This document shows, one piece after another, positions 52,201 to 63,095 of a DNA stretch of 64,000 nucleotides. The stretch's first letter is position 1. Each line of letters opens with the position of its first letter. A program made the position numbers and the translations under genes. The DNA is taken from positions 238,021-302,020 of the forward strand of contig NW_027476334.1 of NCBI RefSeq assembly GCF_051020955.1. The letters are read 5' to 3'. The notes beneath the pieces are model-generated. The model saw only the letters and a program-made list of their open reading frames with translations. It was not told the origin of the DNA and made no database searches. The DNA is from Megalopta genalis (taxonomy: Eukaryota > Arthropoda > Insecta > Hymenoptera > Halictidae).

Positions 52201-53880
52201 TGAAGCTAAATCATTTGTCGCATGCATTCGAAGATAATCCATCTACTTCGCATTAATTTGAAGCTAAATCATGTGTTTCGCTTGGATTTGAAGATAACTC
52301 GTTTGTTTCGCATGCTGTTGAAGCTAAATCATGTATATCACAAGTATTTGAAGCTAAACCATTTGTTTCGCATGGATTCGAAGATAAGCCTCCTACTTCG
52401 CATTGATTTGAAGCTAAATCATGTGTTTCGCATGGATTTGAAGCTAACTCGTTTGTATCGCATGCAGTTGAAGCTGAACCATGTATATCACAAGTATTTG
52501 AAGCTAAACTATTCGTTTCGCATGGATTCGAAAGTAAGTCTTCCACTTCGCATTGATTTGAAGCTAAATCATGTGTTTCGCATGGATTTGAAGTTAACTC
52601 GTTTGTTTCGCATGCAGTTGAAGCTAAATCAAGTGTATCACAAGTATTTGAAGCCAAACCATTTGCTTCGCATGGATTCGAAGATCAGCCTTCTACTTCG
52701 CATTGATTAGATGCTAATTCATATGTTTCGCATGGATTTGAAGCTAACTCGTTTGTTTCGCATGCAGTTGAAGCTGAATCATGTATATCACAAGTATTTG
52801 CACCTAAACTATTCGTTTCGCATGGATTCGAGGATAAGCCTTCCACTTCGCATTGATTTGAAACTAAATCATGTGTTTCGCATGGATTTGAATCGAACTC
52901 GTTTGTTTCCCATGCTGTTGAAGATAAATCATGTATATCACAAGTATTTGAAGTTAAAAAATTTGTTTCGCATGGATTCGAAGATAACCCATGTACTTCG
53001 CATTGATTTGAAGCTAAATCATGTGTTTCGCATGGATTTGAAGCTGAACTATTCGTTTCGCATGGATTCGAAGATAAGCCTTCCATTTCGCATTGATTTG
53101 AAGCTAAATCATGTGTTTCGCATGGATTTGCAGTTAACTCGTTTGTTTCGCTTGCAGTTGAAGCTATATCATGTATATCACAAGTATTTGAAGCTAAACC
53201 ATTTGTTTTGCATGGATTCGAAGATAAGCCTACTACTTCGCATTGATTTGAAGCTAAATCATGTGTTCGCATGAATTTGAAGCTATCTCGTTTGTTTCGC
53301 ATGCTGTTGAAGCTAAATCATGTATATCACAAGTATTTGAAGCTATATCATATGTTTCGCATGGATTCGAAGATAACCCTTCTAATTCGCATTTATTTGA
53401 AGCTAAATCATGTGTTTCGCATGGATTTGAAGCTAGCTCGTTTGTTTCGCATGCTGTTGAAGCTAAGTCATGTATATCACAAGTATTTGAAGCTAAATCA
53501 TTTGATTCGCTTGGATTCCAAGATAACCCTTCTAATTCGTATTGATTTGAAGCTAATTCATGTGTTTCGCATGGATTTGAAGTTAACTCGTTTCTTTCGC
53601 ATGCTGTTGAAGCTAAATCATGTATATCACAAGTATTTGAAGCTAAACCATTTGCTTCGCATGGATTCTAAGATCAGCCTTCTACTTCGCATTGATTTGA
53701 TGCTAAATCATTTGTTTCGCAATGATTTGAAGCTAACTCGTTTCTTTCGCATGCTGTTGAAGCTAAATCATGTATATCACAAGTATTTGAAGCTAAACCA
53801 TTTGCTTCGCATGGATTCTAAGATCAGCCTTCTACTTCGCATTGATTTGATGCTAAATCATTTGTTTCGCAATGATTTGA
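49215..53880. repeat. 4,679-base higher-order unit, copy 1
   Basis: Sequence from about 49,215 recurs at offsets of 4,679 and 9,358. The unit is composite: about 50,480-51,770 is repeated at 52,367-53,657 at an offset of 1,887, leaving a remainder of 2,792. Derived markers absent from the older array include the 60-base (two-monomer) deletion near 51,150 and the 31-base monomer reading ccttaaaacatcgc near 50,199. Near 52,528 this copy reads cgaaagtaag where the other two copies read cgaaggtaag. Confidence 0.9.
52203..52231 (+). repeat. Example of the recurrent 28-base monomer (two bases deleted)
   Basis: The tail reads aatcatttgtcgcatgca, two bases shorter than normal, and is followed by an e-type monomer with cgaagataatccatctac and cattaattt. 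The same junction occurs near 4,373, 10,815, 16,065, 24,645, 56,893, 61,573 and 63,460. It always has the same downstream neighbour, so these are copies of one event carried along by block duplication. Confidence 0.85.
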
Positions 53881-56800
53881 AGCTAACTCGTTTGTTTCGC
53901 ATGCTGTTGAAACTAAATCATGTATATCACAAGTATTTGAAGCTATATCATACGTTTCGCATGGATTCCAAGATAACCCTTCTCATTCGTATTGATTTGA
54001 AGCTAATTCATGTGTTTCGCATGGATTTGAAGTTAACTCGTTTCTTTCGCATGCTGTTGAAGCTAAATCATGTATATCACAAGTATTTGAAGCTAAACCA
54101 TTTGCTTCGCATGGATTCGAAGATCAGCCTTCTACTTCGCATTGATTTGATGCTAAATCATTTGTTTCGCAAGGATTTGAAGCTAACTCGTTTGTTTCGC
54201 ATGCTGTTGAAGCTAAATCATGTATATCACAAGTATTTGAAGCTAAACCATTTGTATCGCATAGAATCGAAGATAAGCCACCTACTTCGCATTGATTTGA
54301 AGCAAAATCATGTGATTCTCATGGATTTGAAGCTGACTCGTTTATTTCGCATGCTGTTGAAGCTAAATCAAGTGTATCACAAGTATTTGAAGATAACAAT
54401 TTGCTTCGCATGGATTCAAAGATCAGCCTTCTACTTCGCATTGATTAGATGCTAAAACATGTGTTTCGCATGGGTTTGAAGCTAACTCGTTTGTTTCACC
54501 TGCATTTGAAGCTATATCACTTATATTCTCAAGTATGTGAAGCTAAATCATTCGTTTCGCATGGATTTGAAGCTAAGCCGTCAACTTCGCGTTGACTTGA
54601 TGATAAATCATGTTTTTCGCTTGGACTTGAAGCTAACTCGTTTGTTTCGCATGCTGTTGAAGCTAAATCATGTATATCACAAGTATTTGAAGCTGAACTA
54701 TTCGTTTCGCATGGATTCCAAGATAACCCTTCTAATTCGCATTGATTTGAAGCAAAATCATGTGTTTCTCATGGATTTGAAGCTGACTCGTTTATTTCGC
54801 ATGCTGTTGAAGCTAAATCAAGTGTATCACAAGTATTTGAAGCTAAATCATTTGTTTCGCATGGATTCGAAGATTAGCCTTAAAACATCGCATTGATTTG
54901 AAGCTAAATCATGTGTTTCTCATGGATTTGAAGTTAACTCGTTTGTTTCGCATGCAGTTGAAGCTAAATCAAGTGTATCACAAGTATTTGAAGCTAAACC
55001 ATTTGCTTCGCATGGATTGCGAAGATCAGCCTTCTACTTCTCATTGATTAGATGCTAAATCATGCGTTTCGCATGGGTTTGAAGCTAACTCGTTTGTTTC
55101 GCCTGCATTTGAAGCTATAGCACTTATATTCTCAAGTATGTGAAGCTAAATCATTCGTTTCGCATGGATTTGAAGCTAAGCCGCCAACTTCGCGTTGACT
55201 TGATGATAAATCATGTTTTTCGCTTGGACTTGAAGCTAACTCGTTTGTTTCGCATGCTGTTGAAGCTAAATCATGTATATCACAAGTATTTGAAGCTAAA
55301 TCATTTGTTTCGCATGGATTCGAAGATTAGACTTCCACATCGCATTGATTTGAAGCTAAATCATGTGTTTCGCATGGATTTGAAGTTAACTCGTTTGTTT
55401 CGCATGCAGTTGAAGCTAAATCAAGTGTATCACAAGTATTTGAAGCCAAACCATTTGCTTCGCATGGATTCGAAGATCAGCCTTCTACTTCGCATTGATT
55501 AGATGCTAATTCATATGTTTCGCATGGATTTGAAGCTAACTCGTTTGTTTCGCATGCAGTTGAAGCTGAATCATGTATATCACAAGTATTTGCACCTAAA
55601 CTATTCGTTTCGCATGGATTCGAGGATAAGCCTTCCACTTCGCATTGATTTGAAACTAAATCATGTGTTTCGCATGGATTTGAATCGAACTCGTTTGTTT
55701 CCCATGCTGTTGAAGATAAATCATGTATATCACAAGTATTTGAAGTTAAAAAATTTGTTTCGCATGGATTCGAAGATAACCCATGTACTTCGCATTGATT
55801 TGAAGCTAAATCATGTGTTTCGCATGGATTTGAAGCTGAACTATTCGTTTCGCATGGATTCGAAGATAAGCCTTCCATTTCGCATTGATTTGAAGCTAAA
55901 TCATGTGTTTCGCATGGATTTGCAGTTAACTCGTTTGTTTCGCTTGCAGTTGAAGCTATATCATGTATATCACAAGTATTTGAAGCTAAACCATTTGTTT
56001 TGCATGGATTCGAAGATAAGCCTACTACTTCGCATTGATTTGAAGCTAAATCATGTGTTCGCATGAATTTGAAGCTATCTCGTTTGTTTCGCATGCTGTT
56101 GAAGCTAAATCATGTATATCACAAGTATTTGAAGCTATATCATATGTTTCGCATGGATTCGAAGATAACCCTTCTAATTCGCATTTATTTGAAGCTAAAT
56201 CATGTGTTTCGCATGGATTTGAAGCTAGCTCGTTTGTTTCGCATGCTGTTGAAGCTAAGTCATGTATATCACAAGTATTTGAAGCTAAATCATTTGATTC
56301 GCTTGGATTCCAAGATAACCCTTCTAATTCGTATTGATTTGAAGCTAATTCATGTGTTTCGCATGGATTTGAAGTTAACTCGTTTCTTTCGCATGCTGTT
56401 GAAGCTAAATCATGTATATCACAAGTATTTGAAGCTAAACCATTTGCTTCGCATGGATTCTAAGATCAGCCTTCTACTTCGCATTGATTTGATGCTAAAT
56501 CATTTGTTTCGCAATGATTTGAAGCTAACTCGTTTGTTTCGCATGCTGTTGAAGCTAAATCATGTATATCACAAGTATTTGAAGCTAAACCATTTGTATC
56601 GCATGGAATCGAAGATAAGCGTCCTACTTCGCATTGATTTGAAGCTAAATCATGTTTTCCGCATGGATTTTAAGCTAACTCGTTTGTTTCGCATGCAGTT
56701 GAAGCTAAATCATGTATATCACAAGTATTTGAAGCTAAACCATTTGTATCGCATGGGATCGAAGATAAGCCTCCTACTTCGCATTGATTTGAAGCTAAAT

Positions 56801-58557
56801 CATGTGTTTCGCATGGATTTGAAGCTAACTCGTTTGTTTCGCATGCTGTTGAAGCTAAATCATATATATCACAAGTATTTGAAGCTAAATCATTTGTCGC
56901 ATGCATTCGAAGATAATCCATCTACTTCGCATTAATTTGAAGCTAAATCATGTGTTTCGCTTGGATTTGAAGATAACTCGTTTGTTTCGCATGCTGTTGA
57001 AGCTAAATCATGTATATCACAAGTATTTGAAGCTAAACCATTTGTTTCGCATGGATTCGAAGATAAGCCTCCTACTTCGCATTGATTTGAAGCTAAATCA
57101 TGTGTTTCGCATGGATTTGAAGCTAACTCGTTTGTATCGCATGCAGTTGAAGCTGAACCATGTATATCACAAGTATTTGAAGCTAAACTATTCGTTTCGC
57201 ATGGATTCGAAGGTAAGTCTTCCACTTCGCATTGATTTGAAGCTAAATCATGTGTTTCGCATGGATTTGAAGTTAACTCGTTTGTTTCGCATGCAGTTGA
57301 AGCTAAATCAAGTGTATCACAAGTATTTGAAGCCAAACCATTTGCTTCGCATGGATTCGAAGATCAGCCTTCTACTTCGCATTGATTAGATGCTAATTCA
57401 TATGTTTCGCATGGATTTGAAGCTAACTCGTTTGTTTCGCATGCAGTTGAAGCTGAATCATGTATATCACAAGTATTTGCACCTAAACTATTCGTTTCGC
57501 ATGGATTCGAGGATAAGCCTTCCACTTCGCATTGATTTGAAACTAAATCATGTGTTTCGCATGGATTTGAATCGAACTCGTTTGTTTCCCATGCTGTTGA
57601 AGATAAATCATGTATATCACAAGTATTTGAAGTTAAAAAATTTGTTTCGCATGGATTCGAAGATAACCCATGTACTTCGCATTGATTTGAAGCTAAATCA
57701 TGTGTTTCGCATGGATTTGAAGCTGAACTATTCGTTTCGCATGGATTCGAAGATAAGCCTTCCATTTCGCATTGATTTGAAGCTAAATCATGTGTTTCGC
57801 ATGGATTTGCAGTTAACTCGTTTGTTTCGCTTGCAGTTGAAGCTATATCATGTATATCACAAGTATTTGAAGCTAAACCATTTGTTTTGCATGGATTCGA
57901 AGATAAGCCTACTACTTCGCATTGATTTGAAGCTAAATCATGTGTTCGCATGAATTTGAAGCTATCTCGTTTGTTTCGCATGCTGTTGAAGCTAAATCAT
58001 GTATATCACAAGTATTTGAAGCTATATCATATGTTTCGCATGGATTCGAAGATAACCCTTCTAATTCGCATTTATTTGAAGCTAAATCATGTGTTTCGCA
58101 TGGATTTGAAGCTAGCTCGTTTGTTTCGCATGCTGTTGAAGCTAAGTCATGTATATCACAAGTATTTGAAGCTAAATCATTTGATTCGCTTGGATTCCAA
58201 GATAACCCTTCTAATTCGTATTGATTTGAAGCTAATTCATGTGTTTCGCATGGATTTGAAGTTAACTCGTTTCTTTCGCATGCTGTTGAAGCTAAATCAT
58301 GTATATCACAAGTATTTGAAGCTAAACCATTTGCTTCGCATGGATTCTAAGATCAGCCTTCTACTTCGCATTGATTTGATGCTAAATCATTTGTTTCGCA
58401 ATGATTTGAAGCTAACTCGTTTCTTTCGCATGCTGTTGAAGCTAAATCATGTATATCACAAGTATTTGAAGCTAAACCATTTGCTTCGCATGGATTCTAA
58501 GATCAGCCTTCTACTTCGCATTGATTTGATGCTAAATCATTTGTTTCGCAATGATTT
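53881..58557. repeat. 4,679-base higher-order unit, copy 2
   Basis: The second copy begins at gaagctaactcg followed by gttgaaactaaatcatg near 53,905. All variant monomers I compared with copy 1 agree except the one near 57,207. The long open frame at 53,271-54,455 straddles the copy 1/copy 2 junction and recurs at 57,950-59,134 with one residue changed, which again shows near-identity of the copies. Confidence 0.9.
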
Positions 58558-61500
58558 GAAGCTAACTCGTTTGTTTCGCATGCTGTTGAAACTAAATCAT
58601 GTATATCACAAGTATTTGAAGCTATATCATACGTTTCGCATGGATTCCAAGATAACCCTTCTCATTCGTATTGATTTGAAGCTAATTCATGTGTTTCGCA
58701 TGGATTTGAAGTTAACTCGTTTCTTTCGCATGCTGTTGAAGCTAAATCATGTATATCACAAGTATTTGAAGCTAAACCATTTGCTTCGCATGGATTCGAA
58801 GATCAGCCTTCTACTTCGCATTGATTTGATGCTAAATCATTTGTTTCGCAAGGATTCGAAGCTAACTCGTTTGTTTCGCATGCTGTTGAAGCTAAATCAT
58901 GTATATCACAAGTATTTGAAGCTAAACCATTTGTATCGCATAGAATCGAAGATAAGCCACCTACTTCGCATTGATTTGAAGCAAAATCATGTGATTCTCA
59001 TGGATTTGAAGCTGACTCGTTTATTTCGCATGCTGTTGAAGCTAAATCAAGTGTATCACAAGTATTTGAAGATAACAATTTGCTTCGCATGGATTCAAAG
59101 ATCAGCCTTCTACTTCGCATTGATTAGATGCTAAAACATGTGTTTCGCATGGGTTTGAAGCTAACTCGTTTGTTTCACCTGCATTTGAAGCTATATCACT
59201 TATATTCTCAAGTATGTGAAGCTAAATCATTCGTTTCGCATGGATTTGAAGCTAAGCCGTCAACTTCGCGTTGACTTGATGATAAATCATGTTTTTCGCT
59301 TGGACTTGAAGCTAACTCGTTTGTTTCGCATGCTGTTGAAGCTAAATCATGTATATCACAAGTATTTGAAGCTGAACTATTCGTTTCGCATGGATTCCAA
59401 GATAACCCTTCTAATTCGCATTGATTTGAAGCAAAATCATGTGTTTCTCATGGATTTGAAGCTGACTCGTTTATTTCGCATGCTGTTGAAGCTAAATCAA
59501 GTGTATCACAAGTATTTGAAGCTAAATCATTTGTTTCGCATGGATTCGAAGATTAGCCTTAAAACATCGCATTGATTTGAAGCTAAATCATGTGTTTCTC
59601 ATGGATTTGAAGTTAACTCGTTTGTTTCGCATGCAGTTGAAGCTAAATCAAGTGTATCACAAGTATTTGAAGCTAAACCATTTGCTTCGCATGGATTGCG
59701 AAGATCAGCCTTCTACTTCTCATTGATTAGATGGTAAATCATGCGTTTCGCATGGGTTTGAAGCTAACTCGTTTGTTTCGCCTGCATTTGAAGCTATAGC
59801 ACTTATATTCTCAAGTATGTGAAGCTAAATCATTCGTTTCGCATGGATTTGAAGCTAAGCCGCCAACTTCGCGTTGACTTGATGATAAATCATGTTTTTC
59901 GCTTGGACTTGAAGCTAACTCGTTTGTTTCGCATGCTGTTGAAGCTAAATCATGTATATCACAAGTATTTGAAGCTAAATCATTTGTTTCGCATGGATTC
60001 GAAGATTAGACTTCCACATCGCATTGATTTGAAGCTAAATCATGTGTTTCGCATGGATTTGAAGTTAACTCGTTTGTTTCGCATGCAGTTGAAGCTAAAT
60101 CAAGTGTATCACAAGTATTTGAAGCCAAACCATTTGCTTCGCATGGATTCGAAGATCAGCCTTCTACTTCGCATTGATTAGATGCTAATTCATATGTTTC
60201 GCATGGATTTGAAGCTAACTCGTTTGTTTCGCATGCAGTTGAAGCTGAATCATGTATATCACAAGTATTTGCACCTAAACTATTCGTTTCGCATGGATTC
60301 GAGGATAAGCCTTCCACTTCGCATTGATTTGAAACTAAATCATGTGTTTCGCATGGATTTGAATCGAACTCGTTTGTTTCCCATGCTGTTGAAGATAAAT
60401 CATGTATATCACAAGTATTTGAAGTTAAAAAATTTGTTTCGCATGGATTCGAAGATAACCCATGTACTTCGCATTGATTTGAAGCTAAATCATGTGTTTC
60501 GCATGGATTTGAAGCTGAACTATTCGTTTCGCATGGATTCGAAGATAAGCCTTCCATTTCGCATTGATTTGAAGCTAAATCATGTGTTTCGCATGGATTT
60601 GCAGTTAACTCGTTTGTTTCGCTTGCAGTTGAAGCTATATCATGTATATCACAAGTATTTGAAGCTAAACCATTTGTTTTGCATGGATTCGAAGATAAGC
60701 CTACTACTTCGCATTGATTTGAAGCTAAATCATGTGTTCGCATGAATTTGAAGCTATCTCGTTTGTTTCGCATGCTGTTGAAGCTAAATCATGTATATCA
60801 CAAGTATTTGAAGCTATATCATATGTTTCGCATGGATTCGAAGATAACCCTTCTAATTCGCATTTATTTGAAGCTAAATCATGTGTTTCGCATGGATTTG
60901 AAGCTAGCTCGTTTGTTTCGCATGCTGTTGAAGCTAAGTCATGTATATCACAAGTATTTGAAGCTAAATCATTTGATTCGCTTGGATTCCAAGATAACCC
61001 TTCTAATTCGTATTGATTTGAAGCTAATTCATGTGTTTCGCATGGATTTGAAGTTAACTCGTTTCTTTCGCATGCTGTTGAAGCTAAATCATGTATATCA
61101 CAAGTATTTGAAGCTAAACCATTTGCTTCGCATGGATTCTAAGATCAGCCTTCTACTTCGCATTGATTTGATGCTAAATCATTTGTTTCGCAATGATTTG
61201 AAGCTAACTCGTTTGTTTCGCATGCTGTTGAAGCTAAATCATGTATATCACAAGTATTTGAAGCTAAACCATTTGTATCGCATGGAATCGAAGATAAGCG
61301 TCCTACTTCGCATTGATTTGAAGCTAAATCATGTTTTCCGCATGGATTTTAAGCTAACTCGTTTGTTTCGCATGCAGTTGAAGCTAAATCATGTATATCA
61401 CAAGTATTTGAAGCTAAACCATTTGTATCGCATGGGATCGAAGATAAGCCTCCTACTTCGCATTGATTTGAAGCTAAATCATGTGTTTCGCATGGATTTG

Positions 61501-63095
61501 AAGCTAACTCGTTTGTTTCGCATGCTGTTGAAGCTAAATCATATATATCACAAGTATTTGAAGCTAAATCATTTGTCGCATGCATTCGAAGATAATCCAT
61601 CTACTTCGCATTAATTTGAAGCTAAATCATGTGTTTCGCTTGGATTTGAAGATAACTCGTTTGTTTCGCATGCTGTTGAAGCTAAATCATGTATATCACA
61701 AGTATTTGAAGCTAAACCATTTGTTTCGCATGGATTCGAAGATAAGCCTCCTACTTCGCATTGATTTGAAGCTAAATCATGTGTTTCGCATGGATTTGAA
61801 GCTAACTCGTTTGTATCGCATGCAGTTGAAGCTGAACCATGTATATCACAAGTATTTGAAGCTAAACTATTCGTTTCGCATGGATTCGAAGGTAAGTCTT
61901 CCACTTCGCATTGATTTGAAGCTAAATCATGTGTTTCGCATGGATTTGAAGTTAACTCGTTTGTTTCGCATGCAGTTGAAGCTAAATCAAGTGTATCACA
62001 AGTATTTGAAGCCAAACCATTTGCTTCGCATGGATTCGAAGATCAGCCTTCTACTTCGCATTGATTAGATGCTAATTCATATGTTTCGCATGGATTTGAA
62101 GCTAACTCGTTTGTTTCGCATGCAGTTGAAGCTGAATCATGTATATCACAAGTATTTGCACCTAAACTATTCGTTTCGCATGGATTCGAGGATAAGCCTT
62201 CCACTTCGCATTGATTTGAAACTAAATCATGTGTTTCGCATGGATTTGAATCGAACTCGTTTGTTTCCCATGCTGTTGAAGATAAATCATGTATATCACA
62301 AGTATTTGAAGTTAAAAAATTTGTTTCGCATGGATTCGAAGATAACCCATGTACTTCGCATTGATTTGAAGCTAAATCATGTGTTCCGCATGGATTTGAA
62401 GCTGAACTATTCGTTTCGCATGGATTCGAAGATAAGCCTTCCATTTCGCATTGATTTGAAGCTAAATCATGTGTTTCGCATGGATTTGCAGTTAACTCGT
62501 TTGTTTCGCTTGCAGTTGAAGCTATATCATGTATATCACAAGTATTTGAAGCTAAACCATTTGTTTTGCATGGATTCGAAGATAAGCCTACTACTTCGCA
62601 TTGATTTGAAGCTAAATCATGTGTTCGCATGAATTTGAAGCTATCTCGTTTGTTTCGCATGCTGTTGAAGCTAAATCATGTATATCACAAGTATTTGAAG
62701 CTATATCATATGTTTCGCATGGATTCGAAGATAACCCTTCTAATTCGCATTTATTTGAAGCTAAATCATGTGTTTCGCATGGATTTGAAGCTAGCTCGTT
62801 TGTTTCGCATGCTGTTGAAGCTAAGTCATGTATATCACAAGTATTTGAAGCTAAATCATTTGATTCGCTTGGATTCCAAGATAACCCTTCTAATTCGTAT
62901 TGATTTGAAGCTAATTCATGTGTTTCGCATGGATTTGAAGTTAACTCGTTTCTTTCGCATGCTGTTGAAGCTAAATCATGTATATCACAAGTATTTGAAG
63001 CTAAACCATTTGCTTCGCATGGATTCTAAGATCAGCCTTCTACTTCGCATTGATTTGATGCTAAATCATTTGTTTCGCAATGATTTGAAGCTAAC
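58558..63095. repeat. 4,679-base higher-order unit, copy 3 (incomplete)
   Basis: Follows copy 2 in the same order. Private changes are seen near 58,857 (caaggattcgaag against caaggatttgaag), 59,732 (gatggtaaatc against gatgctaaatc) and 62,384 (tgtgttccgcatgg against tgtgtttcgcatgg). At about 63,095 it stops following copies 1 and 2, which carry a duplicated tttctttcgc unit there, and instead follows the 1,887-base subunit as at 61,208. Confidence 0.88.

Noticed and set aside
53271..54455. 394-codon open frame on + (and about 150 other frames of 60-394 codons on both strands) as protein-coding genes
   Set aside because: All are translations of the same 10-residue repeat. They begin and end wherever a 28-, 29- or 31-base monomer or a point mutation shifts or stops the frame. 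Several have only TTG- or GTG-type starts, and no promoter, ribosome binding site, splice structure or non-repetitive domain accompanies them.
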